From the NCBI RefSeq assembly GCF_901709675.1, contig NC_051095.1, positions 27,239,456 through 27,303,455 of the forward strand: 64,000 bases of DNA, written 5' to 3'. Of this stretch, positions 24,101 through 37,900 are shown piece by piece; positions within the stretch are counted from its first letter, which is position 1, and every line of letters starts with the position of its first letter. The DNA comes from Syngnathus acus (lineage: Eukaryota; Chordata; Actinopteri; Syngnathiformes; Syngnathidae). A program made the position numbers and the translations under genes. The notes under the pieces are model-generated. The model saw only the letters and a program-made list of their open reading frames with translations, was not told where the DNA came from and did no database searches.

Positions 24101-27100
24101 CTTTGGCAGGTGTTTCACTACCTCAGCCTGGCACTTCTTACATTCTTCATGGTGGAGATAGCCGGCAAACTGTTCGCATATCGCCTTGAGTTCTTCCAAC
24201 ATAAGTTCGAGGTGTTTGATGCGTTGGTGGTGATGCTGTCTTTTGTGCTGGACATAGTCTTCATCTTCCATGATGATGTATTTGATGGAATGGGTCTACT
24301 TATCCTGCTGCGTCTCTGGAGGGTGGCTAGAATCATCAATGGTGAGTAAAACAGCGATGTAGAAATATTGAATGTAAGATGATTGGAAGAACTTCAGTAG
24401 CATGACAGGTACAGCAACACAAACTACTAAACAAATATTTGAAAGGTGCTGTATATAATATTGCTTTCTTTTCCCTTATTGCAATCATAATCTCAGGGAT
24501 GAGAACGGCAAATGAAAAAAAACCACTGAAAAGTAGCCGGGGTCTGGGGGCCGCATGCCTCACTGGGGGGGCCAAAGGCCACAGGCCCCTATCAGGGGCC
24601 ACAGGGCACACAGGCCCGCAGGGGGCCAGGGGCAACGCCCCGGAGGGGGCTCAGGGGGACAAGCTCCCTGGAAACTCCTGGATTTTGGCAGTATAGCAAC
24701 CCCAAAACCATTAATTTCATCACTCAATTTCAACAGTTTTGTTGAAAAAATATTCCTGCTTGGTGGGCTACCAAGGTGAATATAATACAGTCAAGCCTCG
24801 GTTTTCGACCACAATCCATTCCAGAAGGCGGTTCGAGAAGCGAATCGGTCGAATTCCGAATCTATTTTTCCCATTACAAATAATGGAAAATCTTTTAATC
24901 CGTTCCAAGACTTTTTTAAGCATTTTTTCATTTGCGCAATTTTGTCCGATTGCGCAATCGCAGCGCACCGCCGAACGCGCAACCGTAGCGTGTCGCCGAC
25001 CGCGCAACTGCACCACGCTGGTTGCATTATTGTGACAGAGCGTCGCTGAAATTTCGAAAATATTTTTTAACTCCTGATGTACTTTCCAAAATTCAAGTGG
25101 ATCTAAGTGCGCAGGGATCTTAATTTTGTCCGATCGCGCGACTGCAGCGCACCGCCGAACGCGCAAACGTAGCGCGTCGCCGACCGCGCAACTGCACCGC
25201 GCTGATCGCATTATTGTAACAGAGCCGTCGCTGAAATTTCGAAAATATTTTTAAAGTCCTGATGTACTTTCCAAAATTGAAGTGGACCTCAGTGCGCAGG
25301 GAGCTTAATTTTGTCCGATCGCGCAACCGCAGCGCGCCGGGCGTTCACTGTCCCATTGCTTTAAGAGCGTCTTTGTGTTCCGAGTTGTAAAATGACGCTG
25401 TTCGCGAGCCATGCCCATCTGAAGCAGTTCCTGATCCCGTTCGACTTGTCCCCCCCCCCACACACACACATATGAAAAAAAAATTCTCAACGGATCTACA
25501 CAATTCACATAAATGATACTCCCAACCAGGGCCGGTTCTAGGAATGCACATAAGAGGGGGCAGTCAGAAATGTGAAGGGGGCATGTTTTTTTTTGTTTTT
25601 GTTTTTTTTTTGTTACACATTTTTATCACAGTTTGTGTTTTCATCACGGCAGTTGTTAGCTGTCTGCCCAGATCTCAACCTGGAGAAGTGGATTGCACTC
25701 TGTCAGGCCTCTACACTAAGACCTGTCCAGCTTAGGTGTCCCACCTGAAGACTAAAGCTTCTGCTGGTATAGCTCTTAGGGTCACTGAGGCAAGCAAACC
25801 CCCTGACCACAATAAGGTGGCAATCCCTCAGGGGGGGGAACTGAAAAATAAATGAAATAAATAAATGAAAAGTAAAATAAAAATACCATTCATCCAGATT
25901 TCAACAGCATTACTGCTACTGCTTTCAGTACATGCAAGAGGAGCAACACTTGTTTTAAATGCTCTGAAAAAAGGATGCATCTCGTAGCATTAACTCTCTC
26001 TTTGTGAGCAGCTGAATGGTGGAGTGCAAAGTGACGTTTTGAGAAAAACATCTTCTTTATTTATCTACTGAATTCTTTTTTAAAAATTATTTCCCTGAGC
26101 AGTTTGAAACAAAACTGTGCAGAGGGGCGGGGCTACACGTAGGGGTCCGCCAGACACCGCTCATTTGTCCTCAGTCTGTTAGATGCAGTGTACAGATGTG
26201 CTTGTGACTTGAGAAACGCTCCCAGTGGGTAAAAAAACAGCAGACTATTTCCCATTTGACTGCACAAATATATATATATGAATGTTATATTAACTATTAT
26301 TTGAGTTGTTGTTAATCATTAGTTATATCACGGGTCGCTACGACGAGTTTAGTGGCGTTTTTACTGCCTCTTCCAACTCCTACCGCGCTGACTGTAACTT
26401 GACACTCTCTGGCTGAGTCTTGCCTCATTTGCATACTCACAGTGATTGGATGTTTACGGAGGGGCGCGGACTCCTGACAGCAGGCTGTGTGAGGGAGGAC
26501 ACACACTGCACCGACATGAGAGAAGAGAGGGGGCGGATTAACGTGTGTTTCTATCAGCGGATTTTTCACTTCTAAAAGTTTGATTCGAGGGGGCAGGACA
26601 TCTGTTTGAGGGGGCGTTGCCCCCTCTTGCCCCAGCGTAGAGCCGGCCCTGCTCCCAACGGAAAAAAACACGGCAATCCGCGGAAGATTCTCATCCCTGT
26701 AATCTAGAAGATTATTAGCGTCAATTGTACCATAACTGCTGTACTTCCTGCAGATGAAGTACCTAATTCCTGGTACTTTTGCTAGTTACTTAAATCTGCA
26801 GTATCTCACAAAAGTGAGTACACTCCTCTCATTTCTGCAATGTTTTAATTATATCTTGTCATGGGACAACACTGAAGAAATTACACTTTGAGACAATATT
26901 AAGTAGTCACTGTAGAGCTTGGATAGCAAAGTAAATGTATTGTTACTTCAAAGTAGCTCAAAATACAACAATGAATGTGTAAAATGCTGGAAACAAAAGT
27001 GAGTACACCCCAACTGAAAATGTCAGAATTGTACCCAAACCTGCCCATTCTTTAAGACCAATTTTAAATCTGGGCAGTGGTTATTTTGCACTGACCGACA

Positions 27101-30100
27101 ACTTTATTGCTTGTGTCATTTTGCCATGAACAGCTCTGGGTCCGGATTCCAGCTATGTATTACCTGGCTCCGGATTCCAGCTATGGCCATTAGGGCAATG
27201 TCAGTCTAATAATTTGGTGTTCCTGTCTGCAGATTCGTCACAAGCTATAAACACGTGAAACAAAACAGGTTGTTTAATTTCTGATTAGTTGCAAAAAATT
27301 GGGGGGCTGAACCAAGTCATTGAGTTGCAAGCACATGACTGACTTCAACATTAGAGCCTACTATTAGGTTTAAATTGTTATGGTAATATTAAGTTAAAAT
27401 CAAAACAAAACTCACTGCAACCTTCTGATTGTTTGTTTTCATTTATTTTGTTAGTATTGTATATATAGAATTCGTCAGCCTTCTTGGTGAATAGTGTACT
27501 ATTCTCACACTATATATATATATATATATATATATACAGTGCCTTGCGAAAGTATTCGGCCCCCTTGAACCTTTCAACATTTCGCCACATTTCAGGCTTC
27601 AAACATAAAGATATAAAATTTTAATTTTTTGTCAAGAATCAACAACAAGTGGGACACAATCGTGAAGTGGAACGAAATTTATTGGATAATTTAAACTTTT
27701 TTAACAAATAAAAAACTGAAAAGTGGGGCGTGCAATATTATTCGGCCCCTTTACTTTCAGTGCAGCAAACTCACTCCAGAAGTTCAGTGAGGATCTTTGA
27801 ATGATCCAATGTTGTCCTAAATGACTGATGATGATAAATAGAATGCACCTGTGTGTAATCAAGTCTCCGTATAAATGCACCTGCTCTTTGATAGTCTCAG
27901 GGTTCTGTTTAAAGCGCAGAGAGAACCATGAAGACAAAGGAACACACCAGGCAGGTCTGAGATACTGTTGTGGAGAGGTTTAAAGCCGGATTTGGATCCA
28001 AAAAGATTTCCCAAGCTTTAAACATCTCAAGGAGCACTGTGCAAGCAATTACCGTATTTTCCGGACTATAAGGCGCACCTAAAAACCTAAAATTTTCTCA
28101 AAAGCCGACAGTGCGCCTTATAGTCCAGTGCGCCTTATATATGGATCAATTGATGAATTTGTTGATCCATACTGGTTGTACACAGTGCTCTGCCAAAATG
28201 TTTCAGTACGTTTTAGTACGACTAGTAAATTACAAGGTCGCATCGCTTCCCAACATTACGGCAACTGTAGTCAGGGGGCGTCACCGAATAGCTGTTGTAC
28301 CCGCGAGGCTATTTCATTTAAAAATAGGCTGCTCCGTTAATGTTTCGAGTAAATTTACGGATTGATATGGAAGGGAAACATAGGTAAGCAGTACCAATGT
28401 GTTAGATCGAACTTTAGTCAGTTCCGATCATTTTATAGGAGATGGTTTGAGAAACGCGATTGTTTACAGAGGGCTCATTGGTTATTGGCTAGACCCTAGT
28501 CAACCTTTGTTGATCCATACTGGTTGTACACAGTGCTCTGCCAAAATGTTTCAGTACGTTTTAGTACGACCAGTAAATTACAAGGTCGCATCGCTTCCCA
28601 ACATTACGGCAACTGTAGTCAGGGGGCGTCACCGAATAGCTGTTGTACCCGCGAGGCTATTTCATTTAAAAATAGGCTGCTCCGTTAATGTTTCGAGTAA
28701 ATTTACGGATTGATATGGAAGGGAAACATAGGTAAGCAGTACCAATGTGTTAGATCGAACTTTAGTCAGTTCCGATCATTTTATAGGAGATGGTTTGAGA
28801 AACGCGATTGTTTACAGAGGGCTCATTGGTTATTGGCTAGACCAGGGGTGGGCAAACTACGGCCCGCGGGCCACATCCGGCCCACGGGACCGTTTAATCC
28901 GGCCCGCCAACCCTGAATTAATTGTATTAAACTTTTTTTTGTCATTTTGCCTGCAATGACTGCGTTTCTCCAGTAGATGGGGAACCGCTCGCCTGCGCAT
29001 TTACTACCGGAAGCCGTGTCAGAAAGCTCGGTGCACACTCACAAGTGCGTGTACGTACGTACTCAGTAGTACGGACATGGCGCACTCGCGCTCTATTTGT
29101 ATCAGTCCCGAATTTAGAGCGTGGGCTGTGACGACAGCATTCTTGTAATTCGCTCGCTGAGCTTTCAGATACAGTTTTACGCTAAAGCCACCCACAAACC
29201 TTCCCCTGGAATCCTTCCATTAAAATGAGTGGCCCGAAGAAAAGAAGTGAGTGCCGAATGTTAAAAGAGTGGCCGATTTGGCTCGACGTACGCGACGTGA
29301 CGTTCAGCCACATCAACCCGTCACAGATCGAGGTAAACGGATCTCTCCTAAGAATTGCCACAACAAATTTTACTCCAGACTATGATGCACTAGCAAAAAA
29401 GGGAGACCAACAATACTGTTCCCACTGAAAATGAAGGGGAGGCTCTCAAGTTTGTTGTAAAATAATGCATTTTGAATATGATTTGTACACATAGCAGGGA
29501 TTGAAACTAGCGACCATTCTCATTTTCAAACAATGCAGGATGCTCAAGGACATTGATGCACCACCTGTTTGCGACTAATCTTAACCTGTAAAGTTCTTAA
29601 GGCTTACTTTAAGGAAGTGTTTCCCGTTTCCTCACCTCTGTTATCAGGTGTTTGTGAGTTAAAACTCTGCTCTGATTTTCAGATACCCCTCCCCGTGTTG
29701 CCGTTTTGATTACTTTATTTGGATGTATGCTTTCACCGATTCTTCAAGATGATATATTTGGTCAGAATGTTTACCGTTTGATGTGATCTCATAAGATAAA
29801 CATCTTTCATTAATCTGACCTGCAGGCACTGAAGTGATGGAGACTGTTATTCATAATAACAGTGTCGTATTTTATGAGAATCACTGATAAGTTTTTTAGT
29901 GAATTATTATTTTTTTTAATGCTGTTAATAAATGCATTTGTTTTCAAAAAACTTGTTTGGAATATCCATGCTTTACTACCTACTAAAGGCCAAAATCTTT
30001 TATGCAATGACCTTTACAGGTCGCTTATATTACTTCACACAAACATTACGTCCATCTGCTCCTGGTTCGGCCCTCCGGTCCAAATTTAGAACCCAGTTCG

Positions 30101-33100
30101 GCCCGCGAGTCAAAAAGTTTGCCCACCCCTGGGCTAGACCCTAGTCAACCTTTGTTGCAGTATAGCTTCTATTTTACGCGCCTTTTAATCCGGTGCGCCC
30201 TATATATGAAATAATTTCTAAAATAAAAAATTCAATGAGGGTGCGCCTTATAATCCAGTGCGCCTTATGGTGCGAAAAATACGGTAATGACTGTCTGGGT
30301 CAATAGCTTCATTTGCGTCATTTGATAATTTATTCCCAGGTTGATGTCATAACGCGCAGTCAATTTGATCATAGCCATTGTATTCCTTTATTCAGACAAA
30401 TTGAGCAGGTTTTACCTTAAAAAAACTTATAATCCAGTGCGCCTTTTGGTGCCAAAAATACGGTCCACTTGCGTTTTGGTCCATTTTTGTTTTTGTTTTG
30501 ACCTTTTAACTATTTATGCCCTCATAATTCAAATAAAATATTCCTAAAGGGAATGTTGAACTATTTCAGATTGATACATTAATAAGGGTAAAACTTCTAT
30601 AGAAAAGCGGTGATATCATTCTACTGCATTAATAATAATAATAATAATAACTAGAATTTGCAATTTCTGGAGAAATTGCGTGTGAAGGCGAAATGTATGA
30701 ATAACTTCTTCGGGGAATGCTGCCGAATGATGTAGAAACGTGTTGAATTACTTGAGAAATGTAGAAATTAGAGTAGAAAAACGAAATTTTGGAGAATTTG
30801 GTTGAATTTCAAATTTGGAATTTTTGGTAAGTGGGAAGTTGTGGAATAGGTAGGCAAAAGGTTGAAAGTTGGAATGGGTTGAATCGGTTGGAAAATGTAG
30901 AAATTAGAGTAGAAAAACGAAATTTTGGAGAATTTGGTTGAATTTCAAATTTGGAATTTTTGGTAAGTGGGAAGTTGTGGAATAGGTAGGCAAAAGGTTG
31001 AAAGTTGGAATGGGTTGAATCGGTTGAAAAATGTAGAAATTAGAGTAGAAAAACGAAATTTTGGAGAATTTGGTTGAATTTCAAATTTTGAATTTTTGGT
31101 AAGTGGGAAGTTGTGGAATAGGTAGGCAAAAGGTTGAAAGTTGGAATGGGTTGAATCGGTTGAAAAATGTAGAAATTAGAGTAGAAAAACGAAATTTTGG
31201 AGAATTTGGTTGAATTTCAAATTTGGAATTTTTGGTAAGTGGGAAGTTGTGGAATAGGTAGGCAAAAGGTTGGAAGTTGGAATGGGTTGAATCGGTTGAA
31301 AAATGTAGAAATTAGAGTAGAAAAACGAAATTTTGGAGAATTTGGTTGAATTTCAAATTTGGAATTTTTGGTAAGTGGGAAGTTGTGGAATAGGTAGGCA
31401 AAAGGTTGAAAGTTGGAATGGGTTGAATCGGTTGAAAAATGTAGAAATTAGAGGTGAAAAACGGAATTTTGTGAAAATTTGTCGAAATTTTTGAATTTGG
31501 GAATGTTGGGAATGTCGAGAATCTTTCCGAATGTGATTAGAATGTGCTGAATGATGTGAATTTCAAATTGGAACGACGTAAATGTGAAATGTCGAACGTG
31601 CCATTAAGAATGAATGGGGAAAGATTTGTCGGAATTTGGGGAATTTTGCGAAAACGGAAAGTTTTCGGAACGAGAAAAATGGAAGCGCTCATGTCGTGAA
31701 TATTTGGAATACGTGAAAAGTGGAATGGAGTGAATCGGATGAATTATGTGGAAGAAGAAGCGTGTCAAAAAAGTGTGGAGAATAAAATATAATAACTAGA
31801 ATGTGCAATTTCTGGAGAAATTGCGTGTGAAGGCGAAATGTATGAATAACTTCTTCGGGGAATGCTGCCGAATGACGTTGAAACGTGTTGAATTACTTGA
31901 GAAATGTAGAAATTTTGGAGAATTTGGTTGAATTTCAAATTTTGAATTTTTGGTAAGTGGGAAGTTGTGGAATAGGTAGGCAAAAGGTTGAAAGTTGGAA
32001 TGGGTTGAATCGGTTGAAAAATGTAGAAATTAGAGTAGAAAAACGAAATTTTGGAGAATTTGGTTGAATTTCAAATTTGGAATTTTTGGTAAGTGGGAAG
32101 TTGTGGAATAGGTAGGCAAAAGGTTGAAAGTTGGAATGGGTTGAATCGGTTGAAAAATGTAGAAATTAGAGTAGAAAAACGAAATTTTGGAGAATTTGGT
32201 TGAATTTCAAATTTGGAATTTTTGGTAAGTGGGAAGTTGTGGAATAGGTAGGCAAAAGGTTGAAAGTTGGAATGGGTTGAATCGGTTGAAAAATGTAGAA
32301 ATTAGAGTAGAAAAACGAAATTTTGGAGAATTTGGTTGAATTTCAAATTCGGAATTTTTGGTAAGTGGGAAGTTGTGGAATAGGTAGGCAAAAGGTTGAA
32401 AGTTGGAATGGGTTGAATCGGTTGAAAAATGTAGAAATGAGAGGTGAAAAACGAAATCTTGTGAAATTTTGTCGAAATTTTGTCGAAACTTTTGAATTTG
32501 GGAATTTTGGGAATGTCGAGAATCTTTCCGAATGTGATTAGAATGTGCCGAATGATGTGAATTTCAAATTGGAACGACGTAAATGTGAAATGTTGAATGT
32601 GCCATTAAGAATGAATGGGGAAAAATTCGTCGGAATTTTGGGAATTTTGCGAAAACGGAAAAGTTTCGGAACGAGAAAAATGGAAGCGCTCATGTCGTGA
32701 ATATTTGGAATACGTGAAAAGTGGAATGGAGTGAATCGGATGAATTATGTGGAAGAAGAAGCGGGACAAAAAAGTGTGGAGAATAAAAGAGAATAATAAT
32801 AATAAAGTGAAAGGAGTAGAATAACATATGTGTGAAGGCCTTCGCCTTCACACAATAAAGTGAATGGAGTAGAATAACATAATAATTCGCCTTCACACAA
32901 TAATATAAAATCCTTGAAACTCAAGGGCTGAAAAAGAGTCCCAGTGTGCCCTGCCGGGGCAACACAAATGTATTTTAGTTAACCTTGCAGCTGCAACATT
33001 ATGTTGAAGAACTGTAATGACCTATCCTCATTTTAATAACAACAAAATACTATATAATAATACAGTATATCTTATTGTGTGAAGGCGATGGCCTTCACAC

Positions 33101-34913
33101 ATATGTTATTCTACTCCATTTACTTTATTATTATTATTCTATTTTATTCTCCTCACTTTTTTGTCCCGCTTCTTCTTCCACAAAATTCATCCGATTCACT
33201 CCATTCCACTTTTCACGTATTCCAAATATTCAGGAAAGGGTGGCTTCCATTTTTCTCGTTCCGAAAATCTTCCGTTTTCGCAGAATTCCCAAAATTCCGA
33301 CAAATTTTCCCCATTCATTCTTAATGGGACATTCGACATTTCACATTTTTCACCTCTCATTTCTACATTTTTCAACCGATTCAACCCATTCCAACTTTCA
33401 ACTGTTCATCTTTTGCCTACCTATTCCACAACTTCCCACTTACCAAAAACTTCACATCTTTTATTTTGAAATTCACACCCAATTCTCCAATATTTCCTTT
33501 TTCCCTTCTCATTTCTACATTTTTCAACCGATTCAACCCATTCCAACTTTCAACTGTTCATCATTTTTCTACCTATTCCACAACTTCCCAAAAACTTCAC
33601 ATCTTTTATTTTGAAATTCACACCCAATTCCTTTTTCCCTTCTCATTTCTACATTTTTCAACCGATTCAACCCATTCCAACTTTCAACTGTTCATCATTT
33701 TTCTACCTATTCCACAACTTCCCACTTACCAAAAACTTCACATCTTTTATTTTGAAATTCACACCCAATTCCTTTTCCCCATCTCATTTCTACATTTTTC
33801 AACCGATTCAACCCATTCCAACTTTCAACTGTTCATCTTTTGCCTACCTATTCCACAACTTCCCACTTACCAAAAACTTCACATCTTTTATTTTGAAATT
33901 CAACCAAAATTCTCTAAAATTCCGTTTTTCTACTCTAATGTCTACATTTTTCAACCGATTCAACCCATTCCAACTTTCAACTGTTCATCATTTTTCTACC
34001 TATTCCACAACTTACCAAAAACTTCACATCTTTTATTTTGAAATTCACACCCAATTCCTTTTTCCCTTCTCATTTCTACATTTTTCAACCGATTCAACCC
34101 ATTCCAACTTTCAACTGTTCATCATTTTTCTACCTATTCCACAACTTCCCAAAAACTTCACATCTTTTATTTTGAAATTCACACCCAATTCCTTTTTCCC
34201 TTCTCATTTCTACATTTTTCAACCGATTCAACCCATTCCAACTTTCAACTGTTCATCATTTTTCTACCTATTCCACAACTTCCCACTTACCAAAAACTTC
34301 ACATCTTTTATTTTGAAATTCACACCCAATTCCTTTTTCCCTTCTCATTTCTACATTTTTCAACCGATTCAACCCATTCCAACTTTCAACTGTTCATCAT
34401 TTTTCTACCTATTCCACAACTTCCCACTTACATTCCCCGAAGAAGTTATTCATACATTTCGCCTTCACACGCAATTTCTCCAGAAATTGCACATTCTAGT
34501 TATTTATGTGATGATTAAATCTATTGCAGGGATCCTAGTGTCAGTAAAAACCCGTGCAGACCAGAAGATGCATAAGCTGAAGGGGAGCTATGACCGTCTC
34601 GTAGAAAGAATCACCGAACTACAACAGCACATTGATAAACTAGTAAGTATTCACTGCTTACTCTTAAATCCCGAATAAGAGTCCAAATAGTGGGCACCAA
34701 AATGCATGTAATGCATGGTTGTGTGGGCTCTTGGTGGGCAAGTTGTGCATGATGTAAGATTGTCATTGTTCACTAAAATCCTAAATACCATTGCTAATTT
34801 GTGTGTTTCGTTGTGAGACTCTAAGTATGAAATAACTAAAACTAAAAGTTCTCACTTCAAGGGACCATCAACCAAAGTCTTAATCAGACACTGTCAGCTC
34901 TTCTCCCCAACAA

Positions 34914-34962
<49 letters not shown>

Positions 34963-37900
34963 CGTGTGTGCGTGCGCGTGAGTGCGCATATGCATATGCA
35001 TGCATGTGTGTGTGCGTGTGTGTTATAAGTCCTTGCTTCCTTTTGCATTTGATAAGTGAATTTATTAGAAACTGTGTGGGAGGCTGGGGGAGGGTTGTAA
35101 TGGTGTAGATAGAGGTGTTATCCTTCCCCAAAACAAAAATTATATATTAATAAAAAAGTCAATATCTACTTTGCGAAGTTCACTTATTGCGGACAATTTA
35201 GGAATGTAACCCCCGTGATAAACGAGGGAACACTGTATGCACGCACGCAGGACCATAAATATTCGTGAATGCGACACAATTCTGCATCTTTAATTTCTAG
35301 GCCATTAGCCAAATGTGGATAGAAAAAAGGATTTCATTCCACTTAAGGGGGTGAGGCAGCTGGTTTATGTATTTTCTTAATGGCAACAACCCCAAGTAAC
35401 CCCCAAGTGCTAAAGGGTCTCTCCTTGAATCCTTGCATTTTTTTTACAAGCCATCTTAAAGGGTCAAATTTCAGATTTGAGAGTCTCTTACCAAGTCTAA
35501 CCCCTTAAGCAATTGATCTGGTCATTGGTAAACCTTGAAACATTGATACACAATAATACTGTCCACAAAAAAATTGTAATATGGCCTCTGCCCCATAACA
35601 GGTTACATGGCAGCTCAAAAAAAATAGCTGTTCATGTTGTGTACGATGGAATTTCAGTTTAGGATTAAAGTATGAGTCAACAATAAGCACACAAATAAAT
35701 GTATTTATCGTACAAAATGACTCAACTTTATTGACATATAAAATATTAGTCAAGCAGCAGCCAATGCTTGAGGGTACATGGACTTAGCCTGTCATACCAT
35801 CTATAATTGTCCGATTTACAAACAGGAAAAATAAGATAAATCTGCTCAAACAAGGTAGAAAACTAAAAGGCACGAACGTATACATTAATGAACACCTCAC
35901 CAAGAAAAATGGTGAAATAGCTAAGAAAGCAAGAGCTCTTAAGAAAAATGGTAAAATACAGTCCACTTGGACTGCTGGTTGTAAGGTGTTCATCAAACCT
36001 GTTGGGGCAGCAGAAAGTTCTCATGGTTTCTGCATCAGTGCCATAGAGCAACTTAAGAGGTACGAAGGAGACCAGTAATCTGTACATCATTCTGTTGAAC
36101 CTTAGGTTGTGGTACTCTTAAATCATGGAAGGTAAAAACTTGGTGAAATTTTCAACCTACCGTGAACAGTATTGACAAATGCCTTTCTTCTCCAACTGGT
36201 GTGTTTAACAAACAAGCACTGATAACTGAAAATGAAGAACTTGATTTCAAAACGTTTGATTTCACTGAACATAAGGGCCCCTCCGTGAGTCGTCACCTTA
36301 TCGTGGTGGAGGGGTTTGCGTGCCCCTATGATCCTAGGAGCCATGTTGTCTGGGGCTTCATGCCCCTGGTAGGGTCACCCATGGCAAACGGGTCCTAGGT
36401 GAGGGGCCAGACAAAGCACGGCTCATCAGCCCCTTATGATGATAAAAATTAATGGATCACGTTTTCCCTCGCCCGGACGCGGGTCACCGGGGCCCCCCTC
36501 TGGAGCCAGGCCTGGAGGCGGGGCTCGAAGGCGAGCGTCTGGTGGCCGGGCCTTCGCCCATGGGGCCCGGCCGGGCTCAGCCCGAAAAGGAAACGTGGGT
36601 CCCCCTTCCCATGGGCTCACCACCTGTGGGAGGGGCCAAAGGGGTCGGGTGCATTGCAAGCTGGGCGGCGGCCAAAGGCAGGGACCTTGGCGGTCTGATC
36701 CCCGGCTGCAGAAGCTGGCTCTTGGGACATGGAATGTCACCTCTCTGGCTGGAAAGGAGCCCGAGCTGGTGTGCGAGGCAGAAAAGTTCCGACTAGATAT
36801 AGTCGGACTTGCCTCCACGCACAGTTTGGGTTCCGGTACAAGCCCTCTCGAGAGGGGCTGGACTCTCTTCCACTCTGGAGTTGCCCACGGTGAGAGGCGT
36901 CGGGCAGGTGTGGGTATACTTATTGCCCCCCGGCTGGGCGCCTGCACATTGGGGTTCACCCCGGTGAACGAGAGGATAGCCTCCCTCCGCCTTCGGGTGG
37001 GGGGACGGGTCCTGACTGTTGTTTGTGTCTATGCACCAAACGGCAGCTCAGAGTACCCACCCTTCTTGGAGTCCCTGGAGGAAGTGCTGGAGAGCGCTCC
37101 TTCTGGGGACTCCGTCGTTCTACTGGGTGACTTCAATGCTCACGTGGGCAATGACAGTGAGACCTGGAAGGGCGTGATTGGGAGGAACGGCCCCCCCGAT
37201 CTGAACCCGAGCGGTGTTCTATTGTTGGACTTCTGTGCTCGACACGGATTTTCAATAATGAACACCATGTTCAAACATAAGGGTGTCCATGTGTGCACTT
37301 GGCACCAGGACACCCTAGGCCGCAGTTCGATGATCGACTTTGTAGTCGTGTCATCGGATTTGCGGCCGCATGTTTTGGACACTCGGGCGAAGAGAGGGGC
37401 GGAGCTGTCAACTGATCACCACCTGGTGGTGGGTTGGCTCCGATGGTGGGGGAAGATGCCGGTCCGACCTGGCAGACCCAAACGTTCTGTGAGGGTCTGC
37501 TGGGAACGTCTGGCGGAATCCCCTGTCAGGAAGAGCTTCAACTCCCACCTCCGGCAGAGCTTTTCCCACGTCCCGGGGGAGGCGGGGGACATTGAGTCCG
37601 AGTGGACCTTGTTCCGCGCCTCCATTGTTGAGGCGGCCGACCGGAGCTGTGGCCGTAAGGTCATTGGTGCCTGTCGTGGCGGCAATCCCCGAACCCGCTG
37701 GTGGACACCGGCGGTAAGGGATGCCGTCAAGCTGAAGAAGGAGTCCTATCGGGCCGTTTTGGCCTGCGGGACTCCGGAGGCAGCTGACAGGTACCGGATG
37801 GCCAAGCGGAACGCGGCTTCGGCGGTTGCTGAGGCAAAAACCCGGGCGTGGGAGGAGTTCGGCGAGGCCATGGAGAATGACTTCCGGACGGCTTCGAGGA

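Larger units (their letters stand above)
28052..30284. mobile_element. Pogo/Tc1-mariner-type MITE, host of a hAT
   Basis: TIRs CCGTATTTTCCGGACTATAA and the inverse of it (CTTATGGTGCGAAAAATACGG region) flanked by TA at 28050-28051 and 30285-30286. GTGCGCCTTATA units are repeated near both ends. It includes a 348-bp tandem duplication and the hAT 28843-30131; without the hAT it is about 0.94 kb. Confidence 0.85.

Noticed and set aside
24439-24779. Gly-rich, collagen-like frame
   Set aside because: The Gly spacing is not a regular Gly-X-Y pattern, and the frame lies in a GC-rich intronic repeat without splice signals.
26281-27240. Additional host exon between the hAT and the Tc1 relic
   Set aside because: The hvcn1 frame is continuous from 24341 to 34530, and no other conserved coding segment could be seen.
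30751-32440. CRISPR-like regular repeats
   Set aside because: Units of 136 bp are contiguous with no unique spacers, and the genome is a vertebrate; this is a minisatellite.
34880-35131. Cys/Val and His/Thr repeat peptides
   Set aside because: Simple translations of the TG microsatellite.
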